From: Hyposmocoma kahamanoa
Taxonomy: Eukaryota; Arthropoda; Insecta; Lepidoptera; Cosmopterigidae
NCBI RefSeq assembly: GCF_003589595.1
Contig: NW_020653900.1
Location: 670,594 to 734,593, forward strand
Length of the DNA stretch: 64,000 nt
Reading direction: 5' to 3'
The position numbers were made by a program, and so were the translations under genes. A model generated the notes under the pieces. That model was not told where the DNA came from. It ran no database searches and saw only the letters and a list, made by a program, of their open reading frames with translations. Positions within the stretch are counted from its first letter, which is position 1, and the number at the start of each line of letters is the position of its first letter. Positions 1-11,600 of the stretch are shown here, one piece after another.

Positions 1-702
1 AAAGATTTCAGTTTTTCGAAGTGATCGCAAACTTTTTTTGATGAACAGGCTTAAGCCCGCCTACGTGTTATAAGAAAATGAACAGCACAATATTTGTAAC
101 AGTAAACAAGTTTCGCAGAAGTCACCTGCATTGAAACGTGACAACGGAAACGAGACCACCAGAGCAGAAGCTCCGTGTAAGCAAATCGTTACACGCAGTG
201 GACGTATAGTTAAGCCAAATACACGTTACATTAAATTTGCTTTAGAATCTTAGACAAATAGATTAACATAGATAGATAGGTAGTTGGTACACTTTATTTT
301 TTTAAGTAATAGATTAGAATAGATACAGTTCTTAATATAGATATAGTTGTCACACCCCGTAATAGAAGGTAGGTACACATTAGTTAGATATTAATTAAAT
401 TAGACACTAGATAACAGTAGACAATAAGTTAGGTACTACGACACGTATTCTGAACAAAATGCTGAATCCATTTTGTTACCGACTGTACGTAGTTCTTCTA
501 ACATGCAACTTAGGATAATAATTAGATCAGTAGAGTAAAATGTATCAAAAGAGCAATGTTGCATATGAAGTTGTGAAATTCCTCTTGTATCTAGGTTTTA
601 ATAGCGTAAGCAAAGTCTTGTAGTAAATCTCACTGAATACAAAAGTCATTATTAATCTTTTATTTATCGAGTACATACAGTTATCTCGTATATATTTTTA
701 CA

Positions 703-852
703 ATGGGTAAAACACAGAGCAAAACCGAACAAGTCATTATTGCTCAAAATGGAGCAAATGAAGCTACTGCTCAGATCGAAAGAAAATTAGAAATGTTCTC
801 AGTAATCACAATAGGTATCATTACTATGATTCTACTGGTTGTGTACTTATAA
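703..852 (+). CDS. Small retroelement accessory protein with myristoylation-type N-terminus and TM segment
   Basis: 49 codons. Starts MGKTQSK, a plausible N-myristoylation signal, then a polar stretch, then a hydrophobic segment ending VYL. I do not recognise a named family. It sits between the pol-like tail and the LTR, where accessory or env frames occur. The stop TAA (850-852) shares its last base with the next ATG. Confidence 0.4.
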   Translation: MGKTQSKTEQVIIAQNGANEATAQIERKLEMFSVITIGIITMILLVVYL

Positions 853-977
853 TGTTTAAACGTTGTGGAAGAACAGCTAAGAAAATAGTAATTAAAGATT
901 TAGTAGCATCTGTCGAAGCAGGACAGGCCCGACAGACGATCGCGGCCCAAACAGTCCCAACTCAAGTGCACTACTAG
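852..977 (+). CDS. Small basic ORF overlapping the previous one (TAATG)
   Basis: 41 codons, begins MFKRCGRTAKK, basic at the N-terminus and Gln/Ala-rich later. Starts within the stop codon of the preceding frame. Either a frame-shifted continuation of it (a break) or a stop-restart arrangement. Function unknown. Confidence 0.35.
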   Translation: MFKRCGRTAKKIVIKDLVASVEAGQARQTIAAQTVPTQVHY

Positions 978-1649
978 TAGGTAGTGGAAGCGTAAAAGTG
1001 TTTCATGGTATTTCGTAATAAGTGTATTTTACATAAATGTAAGTTTCGTAGCTGCGCGTACCCACGTAAGTAAGTCTAGTAATAAGTTTTGTTAAGTGTA
1101 TAAGTGTACTTACCAATAACACAAAAGTAAAGTAACGTAATGTAAATTATTATTGTACTCTTCATAACCGGACCTGCGTAATCGGTTAAAGTAATGTAAA
1201 TTAATATTCATGTTTAAGATTAACAAAAGTGCTAAGCACCAGTTGTTTACAAAATTGTAAGTTGATACATCGACTCATCCGAAGAACAGAGTCCGATGTG
1301 ATTATATAGCGAAAAGAGAATAAGTACGTTTACGAGAATAATTTCGTTATTCAAACTTAAGCCTTGTGAATGTGTTTTGAGAATCTATATACCTTATTTC
1401 GTTTCGGAAATATAAAATCGAACAACGGTCGATCTGACATCCACAGCGAAGAAGGAACGAACGAAATGTGCTATGTCCTGAGAACAAGTAGTCTTGCACA
1501 TAGATCTTTGTTCTACGGATGAGTCGACATGTGTGTTGCAACTTGCTAGACTGGCACGTTATGCTGACTAGCGTTTATTTATAATCGCATTTGAAATTGC
1601 AATGTAATTTTTGTTTTTGGTACTTGTATTTTTTTCAAAATAAGGTTGT

Positions 1650-1935
1650 AGGGGAGGAATATTGTAGGGACACATGTGCTGACGTTACGTTTTCAGCCCT
1701 CCGCGTGTGCGCAGTCAGTCATCGCCTGTCGCGCGCCCGGTCCGAACGATTCCAGCAATATTCCTCGCCATAAGTAGTTCCGAGTAAATCCGTGTAAATC
1801 TTCTAATTGTTTTGTACCGTATACTATTTGGCAGTGAACAATAAAAGTGTGACAACTAAATTATAATAGAGTTTTGACTTTATCTGGAATCTCCATAGTG
1901 AGCACATTAAATCCGGGTGGTTAATTGGACCACAC
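1650..1935 (+). repeat. Probable 3' LTR (approximate)
   Basis: Follows the purine tract; may begin at TGTAGGGACAC (1663). Contains AATAAA at 1840-1845 and an A-rich to T-rich U5-like stretch. No partner LTR in the window, so limits are uncertain. Confidence 0.35.
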
Positions 1936-1954
1936 AGATAAGTTTCTAAAACTT

Positions 1955-2245
1955 CCATCTCACCTGATGGAAGGTGATGATGAAGTCGACGATGGAGTGT
2001 ACACACCTAAATAATGCCTATATTCATCATGAAAAGACCCAAGTTATACCGTTCAGGGAACAAGTCTGCAGGCAGGGAATTCTACTCCATAACCGTTCGC
2101 CACATAAACGTGGAAGCGAAACGTTTCGTGCGAATTCTTGAAATATCCACAAATTAAGGGTGGAACTCCAGTTACGTCTGGTCCCCCGATGATGGAAAGG
2201 GGAAGGCGGAATGAATCGTGCAATTCCCTCGCACACTCTACGTGA
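1955..2245 (-). mobile_element. LINE fragment (reverse transcriptase C-terminal end)
   Basis: Minus-strand frame with FIPPSPFHHRGTRR, matching the ends of jockey-like RT frames also seen at 5400-5560 and 14800-14940 here. A second copy in the same orientation is at 19555-19785. 5' truncated, no intact frame. Confidence 0.6.
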
Positions 2246-2444
2246 TATATTCTGTGGAATTACGAAAGGAGACGTAAATGAGCGAGATGAGAATAATTTT
2301 TAGTTCACTAATATTAGGGAAAGTTATTAAAATCTTGTAGGTCGTGTCAAATCCCTAACCGAGAATGAGCCAGAATGTTGGACAGTGGCATAAATCTGTA
2401 ATACGACTTTTGTTGTTTGAACTTAAATATCTGTATACTTTAAG

Positions 2445-2610
2445 GTGGTGAAAGTAACTGAAGTAAAGCCAGGAGTCTATAATGCAGAAGTAAACAGCCA
2501 AACACGAACTTCAGTTGTGGTCACTGGACGTACCACTCTTCATTTTGTATATGGATTTGCTCCAATCGTACCTTCAACAATTTCAAGTACTGCTACTAAA
2601 CCTTTGCCAG
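2445..2610 (+). CDS. Gene 1 exon: post-VWA linker, part 1
   Basis: Acceptor ctttaag before GTGGTGAAAG, donor CCAG|gtaata; enters in phase 0, leaves in phase 1. Encodes VVKVTEVKPGVYNAEV and a TTLHF-type strand matching the region that follows the VWA domain in hemicentins. Same length (166 bp) as gene 2 exon 47772-47937. The leading GTG is not a start codon; the exon continues from upstream coding sequence outside the window. Confidence 0.88.
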
Positions 2611-5600
2611 GTAATATTAATCTCTATGCACTTGATTATTATATATATTATAAGATACCGATAAGTGACGGGACGAACAAGTCGTGCGCCTGATGATGAG
2701 CGACACGTTTGTCCATAGCAGTTACAGCGGCACTTAGAGCTTTAAATCACAAAGATCTGAGGGGTACTGCTACCGCGCCGTGAGACATATGATGATCCTG
2801 TAATTTCACCAACCCCTTAACCTTCAAACCCGGAACGCAGTAATGCTCACATTACTGCTTAGTGGCAGAAATAGGTAAGGTTATCTACATTGAAAGACGT
2901 GTTTATATTTTAGACCAGTATGGTCTTATGGACATAAGTTATAATTTTAACATAAATTAGTTGTTCACATCATAACATAGAACATGAAAAATCATATCAA
3001 ATTATATTAATGGCTGCAGAATTAAAGTACGTTACATGCATTCGCGATAAAGGGAATAATAATTACAATAATTATTATTTATATGCCTAACTGAAAATTG
3101 CATAAATGTAACTTAGATTTTTGACTATTACAAAGAGATTGAATTTGGTTCTCTAATGATTGACTGACATTACAAAAATGGCAAAATTTAATTTCAGGCA
3201 ATCATTGTTTAGACTTGATTATATTGTGTGCCTGTGAGCTCCATCAACCCATCTCGCCCGCCCCCTTTTACCGGCGGGATATCATCCTTACTTAGTCGAT
3301 ATTCCCTTCAGGCGTACTAAGCGCCTTTCGTTCTCTCTCTCTCTCTCTCTCTCTCTTTTACTATGCGTACAACCCAGGAATGGAATTCCCTGCCTTCGAC
3401 TGTGTTTTCGAGCACATACAACTCCAAAAAGTCTCTTTAAGGTGCGACTGAAAAGGCATCTTCTATGCGAGCTCGTTCCATCGTAGATCCTACTTTTGCT
3501 TCAGGGCTAGGTGGTGGTTAAAAACAAGTCCATTTACTTAAAAACATACTGGAGATGCCTGTGTTCCAAATCGAAACGGGTAAGCAAACATTATGGATCT
3601 CGACAAATTACTAAAAAGAGGACAAAAATCATCATCATCAACCGTTTTATATGTCCCACTGCTGGGCACGAGTCTTCTCTTAGGCGAGGGTTTGGGCCAT
3701 AGTCCGGCGCGCTGGCCCAATGTGGGTTGGGAACTTCACAGGCTTTCCGAGGGTTGTGAACCTTCCTCAATGTACAGGTTTCACCACGGTGTTTTCCTTC
3801 ACCGAAAAGCTCATGGTCAATTTCAAATTAAGATAAGATACGAAACTCAGAAGTTCGAGCCTAGATTCGAACCGACGGCAGTCTCTGCTTGAGAGGCGAT
3901 TGGCCAAATCAATAGGCTACCACGATTATTTTCAATTAAGCCTTTGTATTGCGTTTCTTATTATGTTTAAACTAATTTGTTTTTCTAGACACAAAATCTT
4001 TTGTTGCCATTAAGCTGACGACTGATGAATCCGACGATGTAGTTCTCGAAACTCTGCAAATTCGAAATATGGATGACAATATTGTTACGGAAGTGCCATT
4101 TAACGTAACAGCTGACAAGAAAAATCAATTTTATGTTACGGACAAACTGAAATTCCCAAACACTGCATTCAGAATTGCGGTAAGTTTCGGATCAAAATTT
4201 TTGAATTTTCAACAGCTGCTATTACTAATGATGTGTTGGTTCATACGTTTGATTCTTCTTCTTATAGTATCGTTAGCATACAATTTAAAGCTTGTCATCA
4301 CGGTGTGAATAGATTTGCCAATCTAGTTGTCTTGGATGGGCCAGATGCACAGGAAAATATCGGTACGTCTGGTGGGGAGGCTCCTTCCGTGCCCCCCATA
4401 AAATTGATTAAGTTACAAAAATCATTGTAAATTTATTATTTGCAGTGGACAAGATAATAATTCTAATAATAATGAAATAAAATAGCTTGGATACAAGATG
4501 ATGTCGACATCTATTTCACCTAATTTCCTGTTCACAAAATTTTGGAAAGGATTGATTGATAGTGTGAAGTTCTATAGTCTTTGCCTACTATATACGTGCA
4601 TTTTACTCAGTCTTAACATATCAATCTTGTTCCAGATAAAAGGTTATGACTCTGAGACCAAAACATCGATAACGAGAATTAGCTTGACGCCTACAGAACC
4701 ACAGATAATAGGTAATTGACACGTTTATTTACTTGTATATTCGTGTGTATTTGGTTGGGAATTCTGTACAGTAAATTTGAAGGATATGTTAATTCCAAGC
4801 ATCTTTGTATATGCTGATGACAGGACAGTTGTTGATAGATGGTTGTTGATTAACCCAACGCAAAAGCCAGTGGTGACGTAATTCAGTCATATCAAGAGTC
4901 TATGGTATAAGGTAGTTTCAGATTGAGGCGGTGCCATTCTTGTCAAATTTTACACTAACAAAAAGCAAGCTTGTATTTTCTCCACAATACGAAGTCCCTT
5001 TCAACTGATTTAGATTTTTCGCGACACCGATAACTGATCGTCTCTAGCTACTTGGAATGAACCTGTCTTCTAGTTTAAACTTCGGCAGGTATATTGAATC
5101 CATGGCCACGAATGCAACCAAGAATCTTGGTATCCTTTCCAGCGTAAGGCGTTACTTCACACCGGGATAGTTGGAACTGTAGCTCAAGTACGGTCGTGTA
5201 TAGAATACTGCTGCCATCTATAGGATAGATCTGATAAATACCAACTGACCACTTTGGAATCCATTAGGAATTGTGCCAAGAGTCTTATCGGGGACTCGGA
5301 TGTAGTAAAGGCGAAGCTGCCATGAATATCGCCATAAAGTTGCCTGCTTATCCGTATTCTGTAGGATATATCACGGAGAGTGTGCAACGGAACTACATAA
5401 AATTATTCCATAATCGGGGGACAAGACGTAGACTAGGGTTCCACCTCTATGTTGTAGATATACCCAAGTTTAGCTCAAAGCGTTACTCCTCCACATTTAT
5501 TTGGCTTAAGGCATTGGGGTGGAATACCTTGGGGTATTTCAACGGGAGAGTAAATAGGCATTATTTACATGTGCATTTTCCATCGTCACTTTTTTCATAA

Positions 5601-8600
5601 AAAAGGAACGCTTACAGCATTTGACGGTACAATAACAAATAGGAAAGCCATGCATAATAGCTGACCATAAATAACAGTAAAACCTTAAATATTAGCCTTA
5701 TTCTATAATACAATTACTATTTATTTTAATTTTAAGTATGTATTTGTGTTTTCCTTTTTAAATAAGAAATAGCTAAAATATTATTTATAGATATTTATTT
5801 TTACCACTGTTCTATTATAACGTCCGCTTTTTCATCGGCAAAAACCCCATCCAGCCCCTTCCAGTTTCCTCAGTCTCTAGCGACTCTACTCCATACTTGG
5901 CCTGCTACTCTTACGATGTCATCACTCCATCTTTTGTGTGGTCCTTCCAGGTTTACGCTTTTCACATAATTTGCTAAGTTGTCTTCTTCTTGCTTTGATT
6001 TATTCGTTTTGTTTCTGAGTGTATGTCTTTGGTCTATTAGTTCTTTGATTACTTCTGTGATTATTGCTTGATTTTTCAGAATTTTCTTAGATATTCTTGC
6101 TTGGCTGGAGCATTGCACAATACTATTTTTAATATTATCATAATAATATAAAATTGTTTGATGGAATGTCATATTTACTCCTTTATATCCATATTTTGTC
6201 CTTTTATGCACTTTCATGATTCAGAAATTTGTGTGGTTTTAAAACAAAGTTTGTTGTCGTTAGATTACTCCTAGTAATTAGTGTTGCTCAGACCAGGCGA
6301 TGGTCGCTAGAATGTTTGAAATTGCTGATAACGCTACAATTTTCAAACTCGTTAGAGTGGTATAACATTATTATCCTATTTTTCTTCAAATCAGTAGCAC
6401 GTCTTCATGTTGAGAGGTCCAGGTAGGCGATCGAAGATATTCGATCCTGTGGGCGACAACACATTTAGGAAGTTAAGAAATCTTCTTCGAATCGCAAATG
6501 TCTATTAAAGATGCTATTTTGGTAATTTAATATCGTTGTTATACCATCCATTCGCACGAAGCGCTTTGCTTCCTCTTTATTGCGTACGGCAAAGGAGTGG
6601 AATATACTATTGACATCTGTGTTTCCGGAAAACTGCAATTTGAGATCGCTGTCAAAAATTGCGCCTGCATAAAAGCAAAAAAATACAGTCCGCTTAAGTA
6701 ACTGATAATAAATAATTTGATTGAATTATTTTACTTGTATTACAGTGGATCGCGTCAACATACCACCAACAGTTGCGATTGTCGGAGAATCTAAAGTAAC
6801 GGTCGAGTATGATAACCCTTTGGAATTAAGATGTAGTATAACAGCGTATCCTAAGCCTGTAGTTGTATGGGAGGATAACGATGGAAATTCGCTCCCAGCT
6901 GATTTAACTGTGAGTAATCATTAAGTAGACGGTATATTATAAGTTAGGAGAGGTCGTAGTGTATTGTTAATAATTCATTATTCTTTGAAGTAATATCCCC
7001 AGTTTAAGGGTTAATAACAATCAAACAGAGCACATAGACATATAGAAGGACACACATTGTTTATGGTATTTATTATGATTAAATTAGATTTTCCTGTAAT
7101 AACCTTAGTTTTCAGTTGTTGCTTCACTTCAGCATTAATTTACTATAGTTGTACATTACAAGGTAAAACGAATGGTTAAAGGACACACTTTGTAAATGAC
7201 TAAATAAATTGGTAATGTAAGAATCCTCATCATCGTACTCAAAAGACAGGAAATAGTCTCACCCTCCCTCCGCATAAAATTAATAAAATAAATGACACAA
7301 GCGCAACTATAGTCACAAACTATCACCAAAAATATACCCGACACGTGTTTTGCCTCTCCACGAGGCATCCTCAGGAGCTGTTGATTGCTCGACTCTCGGC
7401 AAAAGAACCATCTCTTTGGGCTATTTTGCACGATTTAACCTTCACTGGGTTCGCGGAGTAGCAAATTAATTTACTTCCATTTTTATTACTCTGCGGTAGT
7501 CCACCGTCAGGTGTGGTACACGAGAAAATGGTCGAATCACGTAACATTTTTAGAAGTAATTTAAAATGGTGTCAGCAAAATGAAGACAGAATAAAAATGG
7601 ATTACATATATTTAATTTAAGTATTAAAGGAACGATTGAAGAAAGAGAAAAAGCTCCTAATTTTTGTATTGCAGATAATAGGAATTCCAAATGACTACTT
7701 AAGCGTTCTAGCCATCGACAGCGTGAAGGAGAATAAAACATACACATGCAAAGCAGAAAATGATAACGGTCAAGATAAAAAAGACATCGTTGTTGAAACT
7801 ACCAGGGCTTTCTACTTAGATGTTTTGGAGGCACCAAAAAGTAATAATAACTATAATACATTTAATAAGGCCATATCTGTAAAATTATAAGTTTTCAAGA
7901 AAGAGATTTAATGAACCAAATGCTTAAATGGGAGAGTTATAAAATTGCACATGTACAGTTGATCCTCTAAGATGCCTGGACCCTATAAACTACCCTTTGA
8001 TTCTGAGCTATCCGAGTGTTAAGTCAATTCAATCTAAGCCGTAAGCCGTGAACTCATTTTACTTTTCTGGTGAATGCGTAAGATGCCTCACAGAACCAAA
8101 AGGCCTTCTAGAGATTCGGGTATCTTATAGCATCGACTTTACGTAATCTGTTGCATGTAGTTCACGTGTTAAAAGCACTTTTTGACGTAAGACCCCAACT
8201 AAGGCTTTATATACCAAGGGTAGGATTATATGTTTGCTGGAATTGCCTAGATGACTATTAGGGTAATTTAATATGGTAATTCATCTTTCAATCCTCCAGG
8301 TGAAGAAATTGAAATTGACACATCAGCAAAATTTGTATGCAAGGTGGACGCTAGACCAACAGCGGATATCAAATGGCTAAAAAATGGCCAATATCTTAGA
8401 ACAGACGAAAACATTAAGCTATCACCTGACAGCTCAGAGCTAATTATTAACAGGATGAAAATTGAACATTCCGGACGCTATATGTGTGTTGTGACAAATT
8501 TACGTGAGAAACGTGCTTTTAAATTTTATGTTGGTGTATCTGGAGTAGGTATGTTTATTGAATGATATAACTTATTTAAGAAAGTGAAAGCTGATATGCA

Positions 8601-11600
8601 ATACTTGGGTCCCGTTTTATATAGCACAATTTTAAAGTACTAACTAAGAATAATTACGTGAAAGAAGAGAAACATGCAAACAACTAATAACATATTAACA
8701 CTTAACACCTAAAGGATTTATGGTTTAAAGATATTATGATATATTCTAGTACAATAAAGACCAAGTGATGGCAATGTATTTGTGCTTAATACATTACTGG
8801 TAAAATTGAAACAATAAATTAATTATAATATTTAATCATTATACATAACGTTTGTTACACTGAATCTTTATTATACACAAAGAAATTATACCTTTCGTTG
8901 CTATCCCGTGAGTAATTATATAATTTGAAATTTTATTAAATAATCATTATATCGAGAGATCATTTGTTGCTATACCGATTATTTAAATCAATATCTTGTC
9001 GACTAGTCAATTTTACATTACGTAATTCAAATTTAACACACTTTGTCTTCGTGGCATTGAACAATAAATTGTTAGCATTAAACCAATAAACTACCATTGA
9101 GAGGGTTTCGTTAATATTAACATGTTAACGTCATGTCTGTCTGTTTTAAAAATCAAGGATAGAATGGTAGATCATTAACATAAATGAGAAATAAGTAAGG
9201 TCCAAATATTGAGCCCTGCGGTACACCCATTTTTAACGTAGAGCCCAAAGAAATCACCAGCTTAATACATTTGAGTAGAGTTGGTATTAAAAATGTATCA
9301 TGGAACAGCTGTTTTTTTTACTCGTGATTCCGGAGTAGTTTCCCTTGTAAAAGGTATTCATATTGGTGAATATGATTAACTCATATGAAGAACACCATCC
9401 TGTAAGCAGGATTAATTTTAATTAGCTCAAAAACCATTTTAACATGACATTTCATTAATACAAGGAGTTTTTTATTACGGCTTTTGTAAAATTTACGCAA
9501 GTTGTTCTTAATTTCGATGATTAGTTGGTAAGGACTTTTGACGTTGTAGTTGTAGGTTTTGTGTTAAGATGTTTTTGAGTTAATTAAAAATGACCATGTA
9601 TTTTTTTAAGTTATTAACAACTTTACTGTTTTTAGAACAACCTAAGATAGAAAAAAATATAAATGAAATTCGAACACTAGAGGGAGCTAATGTTGATATA
9701 GAATGCAGGTAAGTTAAAAACGATTTTAGGTTTTTATTTGGAAGTAAAAAAACGTTACACATCATTATATACAATAGAACTAATTAAAAAAACTGAGTGT
9801 TGCTATACACATAACAACACTATATGCTATACACGTAACGTCGTGAGGCAACCATCATGTGTGAGAACTTCTAATACCTACTCTTTGAAGGCATGTTAAG
9901 TCTTGTCAGGGTGATACATCAAGACTATATACGCTAATACAATGTATACGCTTCTATAACAAGATTCCGGTTGATATACAAAATTTGCCTTTCACGAGGT
10001 TTAAAACTATAGTGAAACAAAAACTTTATACTAAAGGTTATTATACAACTTCTGCGTACTTGGATGACAAAAATCCGTGGTAGTAAGCCGTTTAGCTCAT
10101 GGAGGTAGTCTCGATTTCTGATGTTTCAAATAAAAAAAAATATTGTAAATGTTATTTACAAAGAGTAACCCCTAGAGTTTCTTGCTCATTCTTCTCAGGG
10201 GAATCTGCCTTACGAATGAGAGGTAGAGTTTAACTATTGTGACGATTTCAAGTGTAATAATGCTTACCTATGAAATAAAGATTATTTTGAATTTGAATTT
10301 GAATTTGTACAACTTCTTTTGTCCTCATGTCTCACCCAGATTGCTTCAAGGTAAACCAAAACCTACAATGCGTTGGTTCTTCCAAACACCTCAAGGATCT
10401 GAAGAAATCGACGCATCAGGAGAAGATCACATAACTCTCAACAGTGTCACGACAGAAACGTCAGGCACGTACCGCTGTGAAGCTCATAATGATGTAGGTG
10501 ATGATTATCATTATACGGATGTTATTGTGGATTGTAAGTATACGCATAGAATTTTCACTTTTTCAGGGTTTAAAAAAAATTAATTATAATATTACATAAT
10601 GTAACACGATTTTTGTTTCTCGGTTATCAATATCTAATTGGTTTTAACATAAAAACATGAAAAATAAACGTATTTTCAGGTTTTACTTCTTAAAAGTCGA
10701 TACAACCTCAAATGGCTTCAGTGAAAGTGTTGAAACAATCACTTTGGAAAACAAAAATATTATAAAATTAAGGATATGCAACTGATTAGTATACGGTGTG
10801 AAGACACGAAATGATTTCACGATAGAAGAAAAACACAAACTTACCTCGAAATTTTATTACCGCTTTTTAAGTCAATGCGCTGTATATATTCAATAGGTAC
10901 TTTACATATACCAAAAATTTTTTTATATATCAACTGAACTAAATAGAACGCGTATACGAATCTGAAATAAAGATAGTGTCTCTAGCAAAATGAACCGTAT
11001 TAGTACGGGAAATATTTTAAAACGAAAAAGAGAACATTACGTTTGAAATTAATAGCATAATTAAAATGTTTGTAACTTTAGGTTAGCAATGAAACGCCAG
11101 TTAGATAACACGGTCCGTTTACTGCCGGCACACGCGATGATCGCGTCGCAGCGCAAACAAGACATATATGTATGCATACATCTCAATATTTCAACCGAAA
11201 TTCTACAAATTGATGACAAAGAACTTACGAATGTGTAGATTTGCGAGATTATGTAAATACCACAGCCACAACAGTGAAGTTTCAGAGATATAGCTACTCT
11301 ATTCTACATTCTTGCATATGAAAAAACGAAAATCTTAGGAAATGAAACTATTTTTCCGGGTTTCAATCGCGTATATTTGTTTTTTCAAACAAACCGACGT
11401 TTCGGGCCTTTTACAGGCCCCATGGTCACGGTTGACTGTTGACAAATATACGCGATTTAAATCCGGAAAAATAGTTTCATTTCCTATGTGTAACAATCGC
11501 GAAGACCTAAGAATTTGAAACGAAAAACTTGTTGTTTTCTACTATTACGAACATACATCTGAAGCGAAATACAGCACAATGTTATAAACATAACCTATAT

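Larger units (their letters stand above)
1..1935 (+). mobile_element. 3' part of an LTR retrotransposon
   Basis: At about 110-255 an open frame ends in TRSGRIVKPNTRYI, resembling the C-terminal tail of a retroelement pol/integrase. Two small reading frames follow (703-852, 852-977), then non-coding sequence, a purine tract aggggagg (1650-1657) and a likely 3' LTR with AATAAA at 1840-1845. The 5' part is outside the window, so the LTR cannot be paired and its ends are approximate. It lies in an intron of gene 1. Confidence 0.5.

Noticed and set aside
2445..2693. Translation start at 2445
   Set aside because: The frame begins with GTG at a splice acceptor; by comparison with gene 2 it is an internal exon.
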